Shown: positions 39,952 to 49,398 of the stretch, piece by piece
Position numbering within the stretch: position 1 is the stretch's first letter
Layout of the letters: every line of letters begins with the position of its first letter
Origin: JBLHZY01 sp047631555
Lineage (GTDB): Bacteria > Pseudomonadota > Alphaproteobacteria > Rhodobacterales > Rhodobacteraceae
DNA: 64,000 bases
Direction of reading: 5' to 3'
Assembly (NCBI GenBank): GCA_047631555.1
Contig: JBLHZY010000004.1
Location: forward strand, 124,001-188,000
The notes under the pieces: model-generated
Databases searched by the model: none
What the model was told of the DNA's origin: nothing
What the model saw: only the letters and a program-made list of their open reading frames with translations
Position numbers and translations under genes: made by a program

Positions 39952-41415
39952 CTATTGCATCGAGGCGCGCTTGGGGGGCTCGCCCCATTCGTCGCTTGCG
40001 GTGAGCGCTGCGCAATCCCAAACCAGATTGCGCCCGCCAGATTTCGCCCGATAAAGCGCGAGATCGGCGCGTTTCATACAGTTTTCAAGCGTCATATTCG
40101 GATCGCTCACGCGGCAAATCCCAAAGCTCGCCGAACAGCGCACATTGCGCCCATCCGAGACAATCCGCATCCGATCAATGCTCGCGCGCAACCGCTCTGC
40201 GAGCTGATCAACCGTTTTGGCCGCCTCCCCCGACAGAAAGATGCAAAACTCTTCGCCGCCAAGCCTGCCCAGCGGCATGCCCTCAAGCGCGGGTTCTTTT
40301 TTGCAAATCTCGATGACCGTTTTTAGAACTTCATCCCCAACCGCATGCCCATAGATATCATTGACGGCCTTAAACTCGTCCAGATCAAAGGCCACGACCG
40401 CCTTTGCGCCGCGAATAGGCCCTCCGGCTTCGTCTTGCGGATGCAGCAGCTCGCGCGCTTCGCGCATCCAGGCGCGTCGGTTCAAACAGCCGGTCAACGG
40501 ATCGGTATTTGCCTCATGCTCAAGGGCGATCCGCGCATTGGCCGCGCTAAGCTCTTGGGCGACCCAAGCGGCGAAAAGCTTCATCAGATCATAGTCCGTT
40601 TCGCTGAACTCATTCGTCGGCACGGGGCCTGAAAAATTGAGCGTGCCAAAGCGCTGGCCGTCAACAATCAGCGGAATGCCGAGATAGGCATCAAGGCCGA
40701 AATCCGCATAGCAAGGGTGCATGCAAATCGAGCTGTGGCGCGCATCGTGAAACCCGATCGGCGCGTCGGCAGCAAGGGTATGGGTGCAATAGGTGCGCCC
40801 CAACTCAAAGCTCGTGCCAGTGGGGATCGATGCGAGCGAGGAGAGCGCATAAAGCACCGTATATTCCTGTCCCTCAATCCAGCTCACAATCCCCGTTGGC
40901 AGGTTGAAATGGGTGCAGCCAAGGCGCAGAATTTCCTCGATTTTGCGCTCGGAGGAGTGCTCGTGATTTGAGGAGATCTCATAAAGCGCGTGGATCACAT
41001 TTTCGATGGCATAGGTCTCGGAGATATCGCGGATAATGCCCAGATAGCCCAAAAGCTCGCCGTCATCGCCGCGAATGCCGCTGCCTGTCAGCTCGGCCTC
41101 AAACACCTCGCCGTTTTTGCGCATGAAATTCATAAAGAAATGCGATGTGCTTGAGCGCTGGCGAATTTCGGTCAGATGTTTGGCGTTTTCTTTGTGATCG
41201 TCCTTGTCGGCATAAAGAGATTTGGTCGCTTGGCCGCGCAGTTCATCTTGGCTGTAGCCAAAGATTTTTTCGGCCGAGGCATTCATCCACAAAATGCGCC
41301 GATCCGTGCTTGTCACCAAAACACCGTCCGGCAAATCAGCAAACAGACCGGCAAAGGTGCCAAGGCCTGCGAGGACGGGTTCTGAATCTTTTGCCTGGCT
41401 CGGTTTATGATGCAC
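39952..41415 (-). CDS. PAS-GAF-GGDEF diguanylate cyclase
   Basis: 487 residues from GTG 41415, with CGCAGGAGAGCTGAA upstream. PAS occupies ~25-135 (RRILWMNASAEKIFGYSQDEL), GAF ~150-295, and GGDEF ~300-470. Active-site motif GGEEF is at 386-390 and the FDLDEFKAVND metal loop at 343-353, so it should make c-di-GMP. The RxxD inhibitory site before GGEEF is absent, and there is no EAL domain or membrane segment. A CtrA-type half-site lies 51 bases upstream (41466-41473). The sensed signal is unknown. Confidence 0.93.
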   Translation of the reverse strand: MHHKPSQAKDSEPVLAGLGTFAGLFADLPDGVLVTSTDRRILWMNASAEKIFGYSQDELRGQATKSLYADKDDHKENAKHLTEIRQRSSTSHFFMNFMRKNGEVFEAELTGSGIRGDDGELLGYLGIIRDISETYAIENVIHALYEISSNHEHSSERKIEEILRLGCTHFNLPTGIVSWIEGQEYTVLYALSSLASIPTGTSFELGRTYCTHTLAADAPIGFHDARHSSICMHPCYADFGLDAYLGIPLIVDGQRFGTLNFSGPVPTNEFSETDYDLMKLFAAWVAQELSAANARIALEHEANTDPLTGCLNRRAWMREARELLHPQDEAGGPIRGAKAVVAFDLDEFKAVNDIYGHAVGDEVLKTVIEICKKEPALEGMPLGRLGGEEFCIFLSGEAAKTVDQLAERLRASIDRMRIVSDGRNVRCSASFGICRVSDPNMTLENCMKRADLALYRAKSGGRNLVWDCAALTASDEWGEPPKRASMQ

Positions 41416-41465
41416 TTCAGCTCTCCTGCGTTGGAGCCAAAACCTTGCTTAAAACTCGTTACCAA

Positions 41466-41473
41466 ATGGTTAA
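41466..41473 (-). promoter_or_regulatory. CtrA-type half-site upstream of the diguanylate cyclase
   Basis: TTAACCAT on the minus strand, 51 bases before the GTG start. This octamer is the half-site bound by the cell-cycle regulator CtrA in alphaproteobacteria. The same octamer occurs upstream of the pilins and of the 49-residue ORF. Confidence 0.4.
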
Positions 41474-41527
41474 TAGGGAGGGGATCGCGCGGCAGAAATT
41501 GGGGGGAATTATCCGCAATTCAACTCA

Positions 41528-43723
41528 TTAGTAGAAGCTTTGCGGGTCGATATCGATCTGAATGCGCAGATCGCCGCGCAGGCGGAATTGGGCGGTCCAT
41601 TTGGCCAGAGCGCCTTGTAATGGAACGGTTTTTTCGGCTTTCACCAGCAGGCGCACCCGGTGTTTGCCGCGCACCCGCGCGATGGGGGCCGGTGCGGGGC
41701 CGTAAAGCTGAGCGCCGACATCGCGCAGGGGCTGTGCGCGGCGCGCCATATCTGCGCCGAGGTCAAACACCGCCTGAACATCGCTGCCTGAAAGGACGAT
41801 CCCGGCCATGCGCCCATAGGGGGGAACGCCGGCTGCGCGCCGCTCGGCTGCCTCGGCCGCCCAGAAGCCCTCTTCATCGCCCGAAAGGATCGCGCGGATC
41901 ACCGGATGTTCGGGCTGATAGCTTTGCAGCAGGGCCGTTCCCGGAGTTTCGGCGCGCCCAGCGCGGCCCGCCACTTGGCGCATCAATTGAAAGGTCCGCT
42001 CGGCGGCGCGCAGATCGCTGCCTTGCAGGCCAAGGTCCGCATCAATCACCCCAACAAGCGTAAGATGCGGAAAGTTATGGCCCTTTGCGACAAGCTGCGT
42101 GCCGATGATGATATCCGCATCGCCCTTGGCAATCGCCTCGATCTGTTCTTTGAGGGCGCGCGCCGAGCCAAACAGATCAGAGGAAAGCACCGCCACGCGC
42201 GCATCTGGAAAGGTCTCGGCGACCTCTTCTGCGAGCCGCTCAACGCCGGGGCCAACGGCCGCCATCGTGCCGACCGCCTCGCAGGAAGGGCAGGCCTCGG
42301 GGATCGGTTTGGTTTCGCCGCATTGATGGCACATGAGCCGTTTGAGGAATCGGTGCTCGACCATGCGCGCATCACAGTGATCGCAGGCAATCTGATGCCC
42401 GCATTTGCGGCACAGCGTGATCGGGGCATAGCCGCGCCGATTGATAAACAGCAGCGATTGTTCGCTCTTGGCGATGCGCGCGCGCACCTCGCCTGCAAGG
42501 CTTGGGGAAATCCAGCGGTTTGAGGCGAGCGTCTCATTGCGCATATCAATCGCGCCCATCTTTGGCATGATCGCCGGGCCAAAGCGCGCATTGAGATCAA
42601 GGCGGCGGTATTTGCCCGCCTCAACATTGGCCCAACTTTCCAGCGATGGTGTAGCAGAGGCAAGGATCACTTGGGCCGAACATAACGAGGCCCGCAGCAC
42701 CGCCATATCGCGCGCCGAATAAAAGACGCCCTCTTCCTGCTTGTACGAATTGTCGTGCTCTTCATCGACGATGATCAAGCCCAAGTCCTGAAACGGCAGA
42801 AACAGCGCCGAACGCGCGCCCACAATCAGCCGCGCGCGCCCCTCGCCAACCATCCGCCAGCAGCGCCGCCGCTCTGTCATCGTCACGCCTGAATGCCACT
42901 CTGCCGGGCGCGCGCCAAAACGTTCCTCAACACGAGTGAGGAATTCCGAGGTCAGTGCGATTTCTGGCAGCAGGACAAGCGCTTGGCGGCCGCGCGCAAG
43001 GCATTCGGCCACGGCCTCCATATAGACTTCGGTTTTGCCCGAGCCGGTGACGCCTTTGAGCAGGGTCGTGCCATAGGCGCCGCTCGCGACGGCCTCGCGC
43101 ATCGCCTTGGCAACTTCGGCTTGTTCTTCGGAAAGCGCTTTGCCGGGATAGCTTGGATCAAGCAGCGGGTAATCGGTATCGCGCGGGCTTTGCTCTTCGC
43201 GCACCACGCCTTGCGCGGTTAAGCCTTTGACAACGCTGGTGGAAACCCCCGCCAATTCGGCCAGCTCTTTAAGCGTAAAGGACAGCCCGCCATATTCATT
43301 CAGCGCCTCAAGCACCCGTTTGCGCGCAGGCGTTTCGCGGTCTGGCGCGCCAGAGCCAAGCCGGTACACTTTGCGCATCGAGGGCGGATCGCCAAGCCCG
43401 GGCGCGCGGGTCGCAAGGCGCAGCATCGCGGGCATGGGCGTCAGGGTATAATCGGCGACACGGCCCAAAAAGGCGCGCATCTCTTCGCGCATCGGGGCGG
43501 CATCCAGAACCCGCAGAACCGCGCGTATCTTGGCGATATCATAATCGCCCGCGCCCGCCCCCCAAACGACCCCAAGAACCTTGCGCGGCCCAAGCGGCAC
43601 CTCAACAAAGGCCCCAAGATGGCAGCCACCCATCGGCGCCTTATAATCCAACAAACGATCCAGCGGCTGCGCGGTCAGCACGGCCACCAATTCTCCTTCG
43701 TCAAAATAACTCTTAGCGCTCAT
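41528..43723 (-). CDS. priA: Primosomal protein N' (replication restart helicase PriA)
   Basis: 731 residues. It has Walker A GVTGSGKT (224-231), DEEH box (320-323), eight cysteines of the two zinc sites in the region CRKCGHQIACDHCDARM and CHQCGETKPIPEACPSC, and helicase motifs V-VI (GTQLVAKGHNFPHLTLVGVI, in part; RTFQLMRQVAGRAGR). PriA recognises stalled forks and loads the replisome. AAGGGGA lies just before the ATG. It is monocistronic between the diguanylate cyclase and the divergent transaldolase. Confidence 0.96.
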   Translation of the reverse strand: MSAKSYFDEGELVAVLTAQPLDRLLDYKAPMGGCHLGAFVEVPLGPRKVLGVVWGAGAGDYDIAKIRAVLRVLDAAPMREEMRAFLGRVADYTLTPMPAMLRLATRAPGLGDPPSMRKVYRLGSGAPDRETPARKRVLEALNEYGGLSFTLKELAELAGVSTSVVKGLTAQGVVREEQSPRDTDYPLLDPSYPGKALSEEQAEVAKAMREAVASGAYGTTLLKGVTGSGKTEVYMEAVAECLARGRQALVLLPEIALTSEFLTRVEERFGARPAEWHSGVTMTERRRCWRMVGEGRARLIVGARSALFLPFQDLGLIIVDEEHDNSYKQEEGVFYSARDMAVLRASLCSAQVILASATPSLESWANVEAGKYRRLDLNARFGPAIMPKMGAIDMRNETLASNRWISPSLAGEVRARIAKSEQSLLFINRRGYAPITLCRKCGHQIACDHCDARMVEHRFLKRLMCHQCGETKPIPEACPSCEAVGTMAAVGPGVERLAEEVAETFPDARVAVLSSDLFGSARALKEQIEAIAKGDADIIIGTQLVAKGHNFPHLTLVGVIDADLGLQGSDLRAAERTFQLMRQVAGRAGRAETPGTALLQSYQPEHPVIRAILSGDEEGFWAAEAAERRAAGVPPYGRMAGIVLSGSDVQAVFDLGADMARRAQPLRDVGAQLYGPAPAPIARVRGKHRVRLLVKAEKTVPLQGALAKWTAQFRLRGDLRIQIDIDPQSFY

Positions 43724-43820
43724 TCCCCTTGCTTAAGCCCTTTCCGGGCGCGCCACCATAGGGTAAGAGGGCGCCAATTCTCATCTTTTCGCCTCTCAAA
43801 TCCGATAGGAGCCTTAGCGC

Positions 43821-44474
43821 ATGAAATTCTTTGTAGATACCGCCGATGTAGCCGCGATTGCCGAACTCAACGATCTTGGCATGGTGGATGGTGTTACGAC
43901 CAACCCCTCCCTGATCATGAAATCTGGGCGCGATATTCTGGAAGTGACCAAAGAAATCGCTTCGATGGTTTCCGGCCCGGTCTCGGCCGAAGTTGTGGCG
44001 CTTAAGGCTGATGATATGATCGCCGAGGGGCGCAAACTTGCCGCCATCGCCGATAACATCGCCGTCAAAGTGCCGCTGACATGGGATGGCCTGAAAACCT
44101 GTAAAGTCCTCTCGGATGAGGGCAAAATGGTCAACGTGACGCTCTGTTTCTCGGCCAACCAAGCGCTTCTGGCAGCCAAAGCGGGCGCGACATTCATCTC
44201 GCCTTTCATCGGCCGTTTGGACGACATCAATCTTGATGGGCTCGACCTGATTGAGGACATCCGCACGATCTATGACAACTACGGTTTTGAGACAAATATC
44301 CTTGCCGCCTCGATCCGCACCGCCAACCACATGAGCGATTGTGCGAAAATCGGCGCGGATGTTTGCACGGCGCCGCCAAATGTAATCAAAGCCATGGCCA
44401 ACCATATCCTGACCGACAAAGGCTTGGAGCAATTCATGAAGGATTGGGCCTCGACCGGCCAGAAAATCCTTTAA
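43821..44474 (+). CDS. tal: Transaldolase, short (FSA/TalC-like) type
   Basis: 217 residues, the short form of the family. The first residues MKFFVDTADVAAIAEL and GVTTNPSLIMKSG are diagnostic, and the Schiff-base Lys is Lys83 in NIAVKVPLTWDG. Members act as transaldolase in the pentose phosphate pathway or as fructose-6-phosphate aldolase; sequence alone does not decide. A ribosome site, TAGGAGCC, precedes the start and a terminator follows. Confidence 0.93.
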   Translation: MKFFVDTADVAAIAELNDLGMVDGVTTNPSLIMKSGRDILEVTKEIASMVSGPVSAEVVALKADDMIAEGRKLAAIADNIAVKVPLTWDGLKTCKVLSDEGKMVNVTLCFSANQALLAAKAGATFISPFIGRLDDINLDGLDLIEDIRTIYDNYGFETNILAASIRTANHMSDCAKIGADVCTAPPNVIKAMANHILTDKGLEQFMKDWASTGQKIL

Positions 44475-44488
44475 TCTCTGTAAGATAC

Positions 44489-44526
44489 GAAAACGAAGCG
44501 GCTCCCAATCGGGGGCCGTTTTGCTT
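44489..44526 (+). terminator. Probable intrinsic terminator after tal
   Basis: AAAACGAAGCGGCTCCC and GGGGGCCGTTTT can pair imperfectly around AATC, followed by GCTTTTG. It separates tal from the convergent DUF2161 gene. Confidence 0.65.
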
Positions 44527-44535
44527 TTGTCGGGG

Positions 44536-45243
44536 CTAAGCGTCGCCCTCAGTGGGCGAGATATCCGCGCCAAGCTTTTGCGCCTCGTCGCTGAATTGCA
44601 CAAGCCCGTCGCCGCCCTTTGGGGTCAGTGCATAAATGCCGCGATCGACCCGCTCAAACCAGCCGTAATGATCCGCCCGCATCAAGGTCGCGGCGCGGCT
44701 GACCTCAACGGCCTTGGCCACATGCGCCGCCTTTGACGGGCCCGCCTGTTCAAGATAAATCGCGCATCTCAGCGCATCTTGGCGATAGCTCGTCATCAGC
44801 TTAACCCCCGTCACCCCGCCGCGATTGGGATCACCGACGCGCCGCTCAAACTCGCGCAAAAGCCGGGCTGATTTGCGGGCGTTCTTGCGGGGCTGATAGG
44901 GGCCGGGATCAAGATGCGCCTCAACGCGGGGATTTTTGCCAAGCTTGACTGCGAGCAGCCCAAGCCCAAGGCGGCGGCACAGCGCAATGATCTCTTTATA
45001 GCGCAGCTTCCAGCCCCGATCCGAGGACACAGGAACCGCCAGATAGACATGATCAAACAGGCCTTGGCGCGCCACGCCCTGCATCACCAAAGCGAGCGAA
45101 AAGGTCAGCTTCAGCTCGACAATCACCGGCGGTTCATCGCCCCGGATCGCCATCACATCGCAATCGCCAATCTCGGCCTTGACCTCATAGCCTTGGGCCT
45201 CGAGATAAGCCTTGAGCGGCGGATATAGATCGCTTTCTTTCAT
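44536..45243 (-). CDS. DUF2161 protein with PD-(D/E)xK nuclease fold
   Basis: 235 residues from ATG 45243. The N-terminal domain has the restriction-like fold residues EIGDCDVMAIRGDEPPVIVELKL: an Asp, then Glu-x-Lys. The C-terminal part looks like a winged helix (ALRCAIYLEQAGPSKAAHVAKA). This matches DUF2161 proteins, whose function is not established; a nuclease or phosphodiesterase is possible. The ribosome site is weak. The gene is isolated between tal and DUF484. Confidence 0.8.
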   Translation of the reverse strand: MKESDLYPPLKAYLEAQGYEVKAEIGDCDVMAIRGDEPPVIVELKLTFSLALVMQGVARQGLFDHVYLAVPVSSDRGWKLRYKEIIALCRRLGLGLLAVKLGKNPRVEAHLDPGPYQPRKNARKSARLLREFERRVGDPNRGGVTGVKLMTSYRQDALRCAIYLEQAGPSKAAHVAKAVEVSRAATLMRADHYGWFERVDRGIYALTPKGGDGLVQFSDEAQKLGADISPTEGDA

Positions 45244-45482
45244 CAAATCGGCCTGTACTGCGCGGGCGTTCAACGCGCCCTTTTGCCCCTCAAACAGCAC
45301 AACACAGCGGCTTTCGCAAGTTTTGCCCCGCGCATTGCTGCCAAAAGAACCGTGACAATCCCCCCACAGGCGCGCGCCTTTCGCCCGATATTCCTTGCGC
45401 GACGCGGCGCGAAAATGCTTAAACTGATCTCAACGCAGGCGAAGACCTGCTATTGAATTTACATATTTGCGACGAGGCACGC

Positions 45483-46190
45483 ATGAATGAAACGGCTCTG
45501 ATGGTCGATGATCTGCGCGAGCGGATTATTTCTGACCCCGATGTTATCCTTGAAGATCATGATGTTATGCGCGCGCTCATTGCGGCGAACGAAAAGGCCT
45601 TGGGCGGCAATATCGTTGATCTGCGAGGCATCGCGATGGATCGGCTTGAGAGCCGCCTCACCCGGCTTGAAGATACCCATCGCGGCGTGATCGCGGCGGC
45701 CTATGAAAATCTCGCCGGAACAAATCAAATTCACCGCGCCATCCTGCGCATGCTTGATCCGACCGAATTTGCCGATTTCCTGCGCGATCTTGGCGGGGAA
45801 GTCGCCGATATTCTGCAAGTCGATTGCGTCAAACTGGTGCTGGAAACCCATCAAACCGGCGACGATCCGGTCGCGGCCAAGCTTGGCGATGTGCTGATCA
45901 CGGCTGAGCCCGGCTTTATCGAGACCTATATCACCATGGGGCGCAACGTGCCTGTGCGCGCTGTGACCCTGCGCCAAACCCATCCTGAAACCGGGGTGAT
46001 TTACGGCGAGAACAGCGACTGGATCAATTCCGAGGCCTGTCTCAAGCTTGATTTTGGCCCCGGTCGCCTGCCCGGTATGTTGGTGCTTGGGGCGGAGGAT
46101 CCGCACCAGTTCAAACCGACCCAAGGCACTGATCTTTTGGCCTTTTTCACCGGCGTGTTTGAGCGTTCTATGCGGCGCTGGTTGGCGTAA
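45483..46190 (+). CDS. DUF484 family protein
   Basis: 235 residues from ATG 45483 with ACGAGGCACGC upstream; an extension of 10 codons to 45453 is less likely. A coiled-coil-like helix (NEKALGGNIVDLRGIAMDRLESRLTRLEDTH, seen as MDRLESRLTRLEDTH) leads to a GAF-like domain (ADILQVDCVKLVLETH; PGMLVLGAEDPHQFKPTQGTDLLAFFTGVFE). DUF484 is a usual upstream partner of xerC. Its role is unknown. The stop overlaps the xerC start (TAATG). Confidence 0.87.
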   Translation: MNETALMVDDLRERIISDPDVILEDHDVMRALIAANEKALGGNIVDLRGIAMDRLESRLTRLEDTHRGVIAAAYENLAGTNQIHRAILRMLDPTEFADFLRDLGGEVADILQVDCVKLVLETHQTGDDPVAAKLGDVLITAEPGFIETYITMGRNVPVRAVTLRQTHPETGVIYGENSDWINSEACLKLDFGPGRLPGMLVLGAEDPHQFKPTQGTDLLAFFTGVFERSMRRWLA

Positions 46191-47107
46191 TGCTTGTCTC
46201 AGCTGGCCTGCGCGATGCGTTGGAGGGCTGGCTCGCACATCTGCGCGCGCTGGATGGTGCGGCGGATAATACGCTGGCTGCGTATAATACAGATGTCGCC
46301 GGATTCCTTAGCTTTCTGTCCAGCCATTTTGGCGAAATGGGCGGCACTTCTGCGCTTGGCGAGGTCGGTATTTCCGACATGCGCGCTTGGATGGCGCATG
46401 AGCGTGGGCGCGGCGTTTCTGCGCGCTCTTTGGCGCGGTCGCTCTCTGCGGTGAAGGGTTTTACCCGCTATGTCGCGGCGCGCGAAGCCTTTGATCCAAC
46501 GGCCATTCTCGCCGCCCGCTCGCCCAAATTTCAGCGAAAATTGCCCCGGCCCCTTTCCGAGGACGGCGCGCGCGCGATGATTGATACGGTCGGGTTGCAG
46601 GCGCGCGAGCCATGGATTGCGGCGCGCGATATGGCGGTGATTACGCTGCTTTACGGCTGCGGCCTGCGGATATCCGAAGCGCTCGGGCTAACCGGCGCCG
46701 ATCTGCCCTTGGGCGAAAGCCTGCGGATCATCGGCAAGGGCAGCAAAGAGCGGATTGTGCCGGTGATTGCACCTGCGCGCGAGGCTGTTGCGCGCTATGT
46801 CGCCGCCTGCCCCTATGATCTTGAGCCATCGAGCGCGCTGTTTCGCGGGGCGCGCGGCGGCCCGCTCAATCCCCGCCTCATCGCCAAAGTCACTGAGGCC
46901 GCGCGGCTTCAGCTTGGCCTTCCCGCCACCGCCACGCCTCATGCGATGCGCCACAGTTTTGCAACCCATCTGCTCAACGCTGGCGGCGATTTGCGGGCGA
47001 TCCAAGAGCTGCTTGGCCATGCGTCGCTGTCGACAACCCAAGCCTATACAGCCGTCGATACCGCCCGTTTGATGGATGTCTACGCGGCGGCCCATCCCCG
47101 CGCTTAG
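46190..47107 (+). CDS. xerC: Tyrosine recombinase XerC
   Basis: 305 residues. The N-terminal SAM-like domain is followed by the catalytic residues: Arg in YGCGLRISEALG, Lys in GKGSKERIVPVI, His and Arg in TPHAMRHSFATHLLNAG, His in ELLGHASLSTTQ and the nucleophile Tyr in QAYTAVD. With XerD it resolves chromosome dimers at dif. It is coupled to DUF484 by a one-base overlap, an arrangement conserved in proteobacteria. Confidence 0.95.
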   Translation: MLVSAGLRDALEGWLAHLRALDGAADNTLAAYNTDVAGFLSFLSSHFGEMGGTSALGEVGISDMRAWMAHERGRGVSARSLARSLSAVKGFTRYVAAREAFDPTAILAARSPKFQRKLPRPLSEDGARAMIDTVGLQAREPWIAARDMAVITLLYGCGLRISEALGLTGADLPLGESLRIIGKGSKERIVPVIAPAREAVARYVAACPYDLEPSSALFRGARGGPLNPRLIAKVTEAARLQLGLPATATPHAMRHSFATHLLNAGGDLRAIQELLGHASLSTTQAYTAVDTARLMDVYAAAHPRA

Positions 47108-47164
47108 CCCAGCACCGAAGCGCGCGCAATTGCGCCCGCCCCTCATTTAAGGCATCAAGCGAAT

Positions 47165-47854
47165 ATGCGCGCAAAAACTCCAGCAATGCTCACCCATTTT
47201 CTCACCGCAACAGGTGCGCTCTTTGCGCTTGGCGCTTTGCTTTCTGCGGCGGATGGCAATTGGCCGAATATGACGCTCTGGTTGCTTGGCGCGCTGTTTG
47301 TGGATGGGATCGATGGACCGCTCGCGCGCCACTTCAAGGTCAAGGAAAACGCGCCGCAAATCGATGGGCAATTGCTCGATCTGATCATCGATTATCTGAC
47401 ATATGTGTTTATCCCGGCCTTTGCTTTGATGCGCTCTGGCTTGCTGCCCGAAGGGGCCGCTTGGATCGCGGCGGGGGCGATTACATTTTCCTCGGCGCTC
47501 TATTTCGCCCGCGATGGGATGAAGACCGCGAGCCAAAGTTTTCGTGGTTTTCCAGCCTGTTGGAACATGGTTGTGATCACTTTGCTGACCCTGACGCCGC
47601 CGCTGATCATCAGCTTGCCGCTGATCCTGATCCTGACGGTTGCGATGTTCCTAAACGTCGAATTCGTCCATCCGGTGCGCACGCAGCAATGGCGGATGAT
47701 CTCGCTTGGGGCGATGATCTTGTGGTGTGTTTTGATCGGCTGGGCGGCGTGGCAATATTTCTATCTGCCGCTGTTTGCGCAGGTCGCCCTATCCATCATT
47801 AGCGTCTATTTGCTCGGGGTTTCGGCCGTTCAACAGCTGCTGCGCAGGGGCTGA
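47165..47854 (+). CDS. pcs: Phosphatidylcholine synthase-like CDP-alcohol phosphatidyltransferase
   Basis: 229 residues with about seven membrane segments. The CDP-alcohol motif is seen as DGIDGPLARHFK...DGQLLDLIIDYLTY, i.e. DGxxAR ... GxxxDxxxD. FRGFPACWNMVVI is typical of Pcs enzymes that condense CDP-diacylglycerol with choline. Phosphatidylcholine is a common Roseobacter membrane lipid. It follows xerC by 57 bases and converges on the outer-membrane protein gene. An internal ATG at 47186 is an alternative start. Confidence 0.88.
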   Translation: MRAKTPAMLTHFLTATGALFALGALLSAADGNWPNMTLWLLGALFVDGIDGPLARHFKVKENAPQIDGQLLDLIIDYLTYVFIPAFALMRSGLLPEGAAWIAAGAITFSSALYFARDGMKTASQSFRGFPACWNMVVITLLTLTPPLIISLPLILILTVAMFLNVEFVHPVRTQQWRMISLGAMILWCVLIGWAAWQYFYLPLFAQVALSIISVYLLGVSAVQQLLRRG

Positions 47855-47873
47855 TTTCGCGCCGCGATCGCGC

Positions 47874-49340
47874 TTAATAATGCGTCTTGAACGGCAGCTT
47901 AAGCCCAAGCTGAACCGTGATCGGTTTGGCCCCAACCCCGCTTTTGATCGTCTGCAAATAGCCAATGCCGCCGGAAATTCGCACCCCGGAAGGCAGCGCA
48001 TAATCAAGCTCTAAGCGCCCACCCGCCATCAAACCGCCCAGCGTCTGAACCCCGCCGCCGCCCGCAGCGCCAACATGCAGCTCGCCCGAAAGATACCAAT
48101 TGCGCGACAGGGGCAGCTCATAGCCCGCGCCCATGAGGCCAACCGCGTAGCCCCCCGCATCGCCCAGCATCACAGTCTGCGCGCTGCCCATAAAATAGAG
48201 CCGCTCGGTCAAGAAAATATCGATGTTGGTTTCAATCAAAACAGGCATGATCGCATCGGATTTGCCCGCCTTGCGATAGCCTGTATGGGGGATTTGCGCG
48301 GTTAGGCCGGTCGAAATTTGCCATTTGCGCGAAGGCTTTGAAGGCGCGCGCCCCCGCGTTCCACCAAAGGCAAACGAGCCGCGCAGGAAGGGCGAAACAG
48401 CCGCAAAACCGCCCTCAACCGCGGCAATTCCCGTGGCCCCAAACTCAAGCTCAAAAGCCCGCCCGAGCGGGACCGCAAAGCCGCCCCCCGCAGAGACAAC
48501 GATCCCCCCGCCCGTATCCACATCGCCGCCGCCTGCAAAGCCTGCGGAGGCCTCACCAAAGGCGCGGATTGGGCCGATTTGCGCGTGCCAGCGCCGCCCC
48601 AATTGCCATTCGGCAAAGCCTTCGCCATCGCCTGCGGCCGCGCCAGAGGCGGTGATGAAGGTCTCGGCTTTGCCGACGCGCCCGAAGGTGAGCTCAGCAC
48701 CGGGAAGATACATCGTGTTGAGCTTACGCGCGCCGCTGCGATTCTTGCTGCCCAGCGGAATGAATGCGCGCAGATGCGGCTTGATCGCGCGAAAGCTGGT
48801 GCCACCTGTGGCCGGAAAGCCATTGGGCCCAGAAAGACTAAGCCTAATCGCGCGGGTGATGCCGAAATTGAACGAGGGCGTCGAGATCGCAGAGCCCGTG
48901 ACATGCACATAGCCAATGCCGCCATATGCGGTAAAATCCTTCGCAATCGGCACATAAAGCGATGCCGCCCCGCGCAGCATCATCCCATCGCCAGAAACCT
49001 GCGCCGCCCCGCCGCCGCCACCAATAAAACCACTAAATTCCAAGGTGTTGCGCCCAATGGCCCAGCGTTTGGCCAGCTCAACCCCGCCGATAAAAAGCCC
49101 GCCGCCATCGCCCGTTGCGGCCGAATAAATCGTTTGGCCAAAGGTAAAGCCGTTGCCAATATCATGGCGCAGGGAAAGGGAATGAAACGCGTGGATCGTG
49201 CTTTGCTTTTTGCCGAGCACTTCGAACCCATAGGTCAGCTCAAAGGGCTCTGAAACCTGTTCAGCGGATGGCGTAAACGATTGTGCCTGCGCGGGCGCAA
49301 GCAATAACGAGAGGCAAAGAAAAAGGTGGCGCATGTTCAT
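47874..49340 (-). CDS. Beta-rich outer-membrane protein, unknown function
   Basis: 488 residues from ATG 49340, with AAGG 8 bases upstream. A signal peptide (MNMRHLFLCLSLLLAPAQA) precedes alternating hydrophobic strands rich in Gly and aromatic residues, ending KLPFKTHY with a C-terminal aromatic, all as in outer-membrane barrels. No plug or known porin motif was recognised. Ribosome site and start lie in a perfect hairpin (49323-49352). Role is unknown; a transport or structural porin-like barrel is the simplest reading. Confidence 0.72.
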   Translation of the reverse strand: MNMRHLFLCLSLLLAPAQAQSFTPSAEQVSEPFELTYGFEVLGKKQSTIHAFHSLSLRHDIGNGFTFGQTIYSAATGDGGGLFIGGVELAKRWAIGRNTLEFSGFIGGGGGAAQVSGDGMMLRGAASLYVPIAKDFTAYGGIGYVHVTGSAISTPSFNFGITRAIRLSLSGPNGFPATGGTSFRAIKPHLRAFIPLGSKNRSGARKLNTMYLPGAELTFGRVGKAETFITASGAAAGDGEGFAEWQLGRRWHAQIGPIRAFGEASAGFAGGGDVDTGGGIVVSAGGGFAVPLGRAFELEFGATGIAAVEGGFAAVSPFLRGSFAFGGTRGRAPSKPSRKWQISTGLTAQIPHTGYRKAGKSDAIMPVLIETNIDIFLTERLYFMGSAQTVMLGDAGGYAVGLMGAGYELPLSRNWYLSGELHVGAAGGGGVQTLGGLMAGGRLELDYALPSGVRISGGIGYLQTIKSGVGAKPITVQLGLKLPFKTHY

Positions 49341-49352
49341 ATGCGCCACCTT
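49323..49352 (-). promoter_or_regulatory. Hairpin over the ribosome site and start of the outer-membrane gene
   Basis: Bases 49323-49334 and 49341-49352 are exact 12-base reverse complements with a six-base loop. In the transcript the stem holds the AAGG ribosome site and the codons for Met-Arg-His, and the ATG at 49340 lies in the loop. It would limit translation until opened, or it is a DNA operator; both are inferences. Confidence 0.6.
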
Positions 49353-49398
49353 AGAGGTTTGTTTACCAAGAAAACATTACCGCCGAAGCGAAATGCAT

